From positions 1-6,223 of the forward strand of contig CAKSPU010000071.1 in the NCBI GenBank assembly GCA_934486875.1: a DNA stretch of 6,223 bases. The letters run 5' to 3'. Shown here in pieces: positions 4,591 to 6,223 of the stretch. The stretch is from an uncultured Oscillospiraceae bacterium (GTDB lineage: Bacteria > Bacillota > Clostridia > Oscillospirales > Ruminococcaceae). Both the position numbers and the translations under genes were made by a program. Each line of letters opens with the position of its first letter. The first letter of the stretch is position 1. The notes beneath the pieces were generated by a model. The model was not told the origin of the DNA. It searched no databases and was given only the letters and a program-made list of their open reading frames with translations.

Positions 4591-5658
4591 ATGAAAAAAA
4601 CCACAAAAAATAATATCGTTACCTGCGGAATAGTCCTTGTATTCTTCATAATATGCAGCATTCTTTCATCTGCGGGTATTCTCGGAAGCAAGCTCAGCGG
4701 TCTGCTTATCCCCATCGGAATTTACATAATCCTTTCCGTTTCGCTTAACCTCACCGTCGGTATCCTCGGTGAGCTCTCTCTCGGTCACGCAGGCTTTATG
4801 TGTGTTGGCGCATATGTCGGCGGCGTGTTCTCAATACTCGTCCGGGACACTGTGACATCTCCTATTGTAAGAATTATCCTTGCAATAATCATCGGCGGTA
4901 TCGCCGCTGCAATATTCGGTTTCCTGATAGGCATTCCCGTGCTTCGTCTCCGAGGCGACTACCTTGCTATCGTTACACTGGGCTTCGGTGAGATAATCAA
5001 GAGTATTGCAAACAATATTTACATCACCAAGGACGTAAACGGCGTTCATTTCTCCTTTGCAGCCCCTGTTGCCGATATTGATGCCGCATCGGCTGTTGAT
5101 ATCTTCAAGGGCGCTCAGGGCATAAAGGCACCTCAGGACACTACGCTTCTCCTTGTTGTGATCGTTCTTATGATATGCCTTATCGTAATAATGAACCTCG
5201 TTGATTCCAAGGCGGGACGTGCTTGTATGGCTATCAGAGACAATTATATTGCCGCACAGTCCGTAGGTATCAACGTTACAAAGTACAGACTTGTTGCATT
5301 CGTTATCTCAGCCGCTATCGCAGGAGTTGCGGGCGTTCTCTATTCACACTCTCTTGCAGTTCTTGCACCCAAAAAGTTTGACTACAACTTCTCCATACTT
5401 ATCCTTGTATTCGTTGTTCTCGGTGGTCTCGGCAGTATGAGAGGCTCTGTTATTGCAACTGTAGTGCTCTACGCTCTTCCCGAGATATTCCGTGAGCTTG
5501 GCGACTACCGTATGCTCATTTATGCTATAGTTCTTATCGTAATGATGCTCTTCAACAACGCACCATACTTTATTTCAATCAGAGAGCGCATTGCCGCACT
5601 TCCATTCTTTCAGAAGCTCAAACCCGGGAAAAAAGCTGTCGGAGGTGAATCCAAATGA
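4591..5658 (+). CDS. livM: Branched-chain amino acid ABC transporter permease LivM
   Basis: This is the second channel subunit, expected to pair with LivH in the membrane. At 355 residues it is a usual size for LivM. After a first hydrophobic segment (about 9-31), the family motif LNLTVGILGELSLGHAGF (52-69) appears, then LRGDYLAIVTLGFGEI (120-135), the cytoplasmic coupling loop SKAGRACMAIRDNYIAAQ (206-223), and near the C-terminus VVLGGLGSMRGSVIAT. The tail is basic. AAGGGGG (4576-4582) lies 8 bases before the ATG. The TGA stop overlaps the livG start as ATGA, indicating coupled translation of permease and ATPase. I see nothing truncated or unusual in it. Confidence 0.96.
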   Translation: MKKTTKNNIVTCGIVLVFFIICSILSSAGILGSKLSGLLIPIGIYIILSVSLNLTVGILGELSLGHAGFMCVGAYVGGVFSILVRDTVTSPIVRIILAIIIGGIAAAIFGFLIGIPVLRLRGDYLAIVTLGFGEIIKSIANNIYITKDVNGVHFSFAAPVADIDAASAVDIFKGAQGIKAPQDTTLLLVVIVLMICLIVIMNLVDSKAGRACMAIRDNYIAAQSVGINVTKYRLVAFVISAAIAGVAGVLYSHSLAVLAPKKFDYNFSILILVFVVLGGLGSMRGSVIATVVLYALPEIFRELGDYRMLIYAIVLIVMMLFNNAPYFISIRERIAALPFFQKLKPGKKAVGGESK

Positions 5659-6223
5659 GTGAAAATAAAACTCAGAACACAGAAAAAGAGACCTCTGTAA
5701 TGCTTGAAGTAAAAAATCTTTGCATTCAGTTCGGCGGACTTAAAGCGGTCGATAACTTTAATCTTACCATAAACAAGGGTCAGCTTTACGGACTTATCGG
5801 ACCCAACGGCGCAGGAAAGACCACAGTTTTCAATATGCTTACAGGCGTTTATAAGCCCACCTCAGGCTCAATAATCCTTGACGGGCTGAATATCACAGGC
5901 AAGCCGCCCGCACAGATAAACAGGGACGGAATTGCGAGAACCTTCCAGAATATCCGCCTTTTCAAAGAGATGTCCGTTCTTGACAACGTTAAGGTGGGAC
6001 TTCACAATCAGAAGAAATATTCCACTATCGAGGGCATTCTCCGTCTGCCCGGATATTTCAGGGAAGAAAAGGAAATGGACGAAAGAGCTGCGGAGCTTCT
6101 CAAGGTCTTTGAGCTTGACGGCGAAAAGGAACAGCTTGCGGCAAATCTTCCTTACGGTAAGCAGAGAAAGCTGGAGATAGCCCGTGCGCTCGCGACCAAT
6201 CCCAAGCTTCTGCTCCATGACGA
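5655..6223 (+). CDS. livG: Branched-chain amino acid ABC transporter ATP-binding protein LivG (3' end outside window)
   Basis: This is the N-terminal 189 residues of a cytoplasmic ABC ATPase that powers the Liv importer. LEVKNLCIQFGGLKAVDN opens the domain, followed by Walker A GPNGAGKTT (49-57), the Q-loop region IARTFQNIRLF, the LivG-type insertion with KKYSTIEGILRLPGYF before the helical domain, and the signature region LPYGKQRKLEIARAL, where most LivG proteins have LSYGxQR. The window ends at Walker B, LLLHD followed by GA, where most homologues have Leu rather than His. A 15-residue polar extension precedes the domain. GGAGGTG (5641-5647) lies 7 bases upstream of the ATG at 5655, which overlaps the livM stop by 4 bases. 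The C-terminal part and a livF gene are expected beyond the right edge. Confidence 0.95.
   Translation, partial: MSENKTQNTEKETSVMLEVKNLCIQFGGLKAVDNFNLTINKGQLYGLIGPNGAGKTTVFNMLTGVYKPTSGSIILDGLNITGKPPAQINRDGIARTFQNIRLFKEMSVLDNVKVGLHNQKKYSTIEGILRLPGYFREEKEMDERAAELLKVFELDGEKEQLAANLPYGKQRKLEIARALATNPKLLLHD

Noticed and set aside
5868..6218. Minus-strand open frame of 116 codons opposite livG
   Set aside because: It is antisense to the highly conserved LivG ATPase domain and has no independent support.

Overview
The window is a typical low-to-mid GC Clostridia sequence, most likely from a gut or rumen Ruminococcus-like member of the Oscillospiraceae. I infer this from the strong AGGAGG-type ribosome binding sites, the AT-rich intergenic DNA with sigma-A-type promoters, the Firmicutes-style lipoprotein with a Ser/Asp/Thr-rich linker, and the codon usage. 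No rRNA, tRNA, CRISPR array or mobile element is visible.

Left part (1-975, minus strand): two tightly coupled small membrane proteins of unknown function (367-744, then 36-365, one base apart) sit behind their own extended -10 promoter and a leader with an inverted repeat. Next, also on the minus strand, is a short YesN-type response regulator (973-1734; receiver domain plus AraC-type HTH). It has its own promoter and an intrinsic terminator that includes its stop codon. Its receiver domain has Glu instead of Asp at the phosphoacceptor position, and no histidine kinase gene is present in the window.

Centre (1735-2281): a 547-base divergent intergenic region. It holds the regulator's promoter, a perfect consensus promoter (TTGACA, 17 bases, TATAAT) pointing right with only tiny ORFs after it, a pair of direct repeats, a second promoter close to livK, and a small upstream ORF with a Val/Leu-rich run whose stop codon overlaps the livK start as TAATG.

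Right part (2282-6223, plus strand): a branched-chain amino acid (HAAT/Liv-family) ABC uptake operon in the order substrate-binding lipoprotein (livK), two structured hairpins, permeases livH and livM, and ATPase livG, which runs off the right edge at its Walker B motif. A second ATPase, livF, would be expected just beyond the window. LivK would capture the amino acid outside the membrane, LivH and LivM form the channel, and LivG with LivF would drive transport.

The operon itself is ordinary. The unusual content is the Glu-for-Asp regulator transcribed away from it and the densely organised, largely unexplained intergenic region. I found no clear new defence or mobile system.
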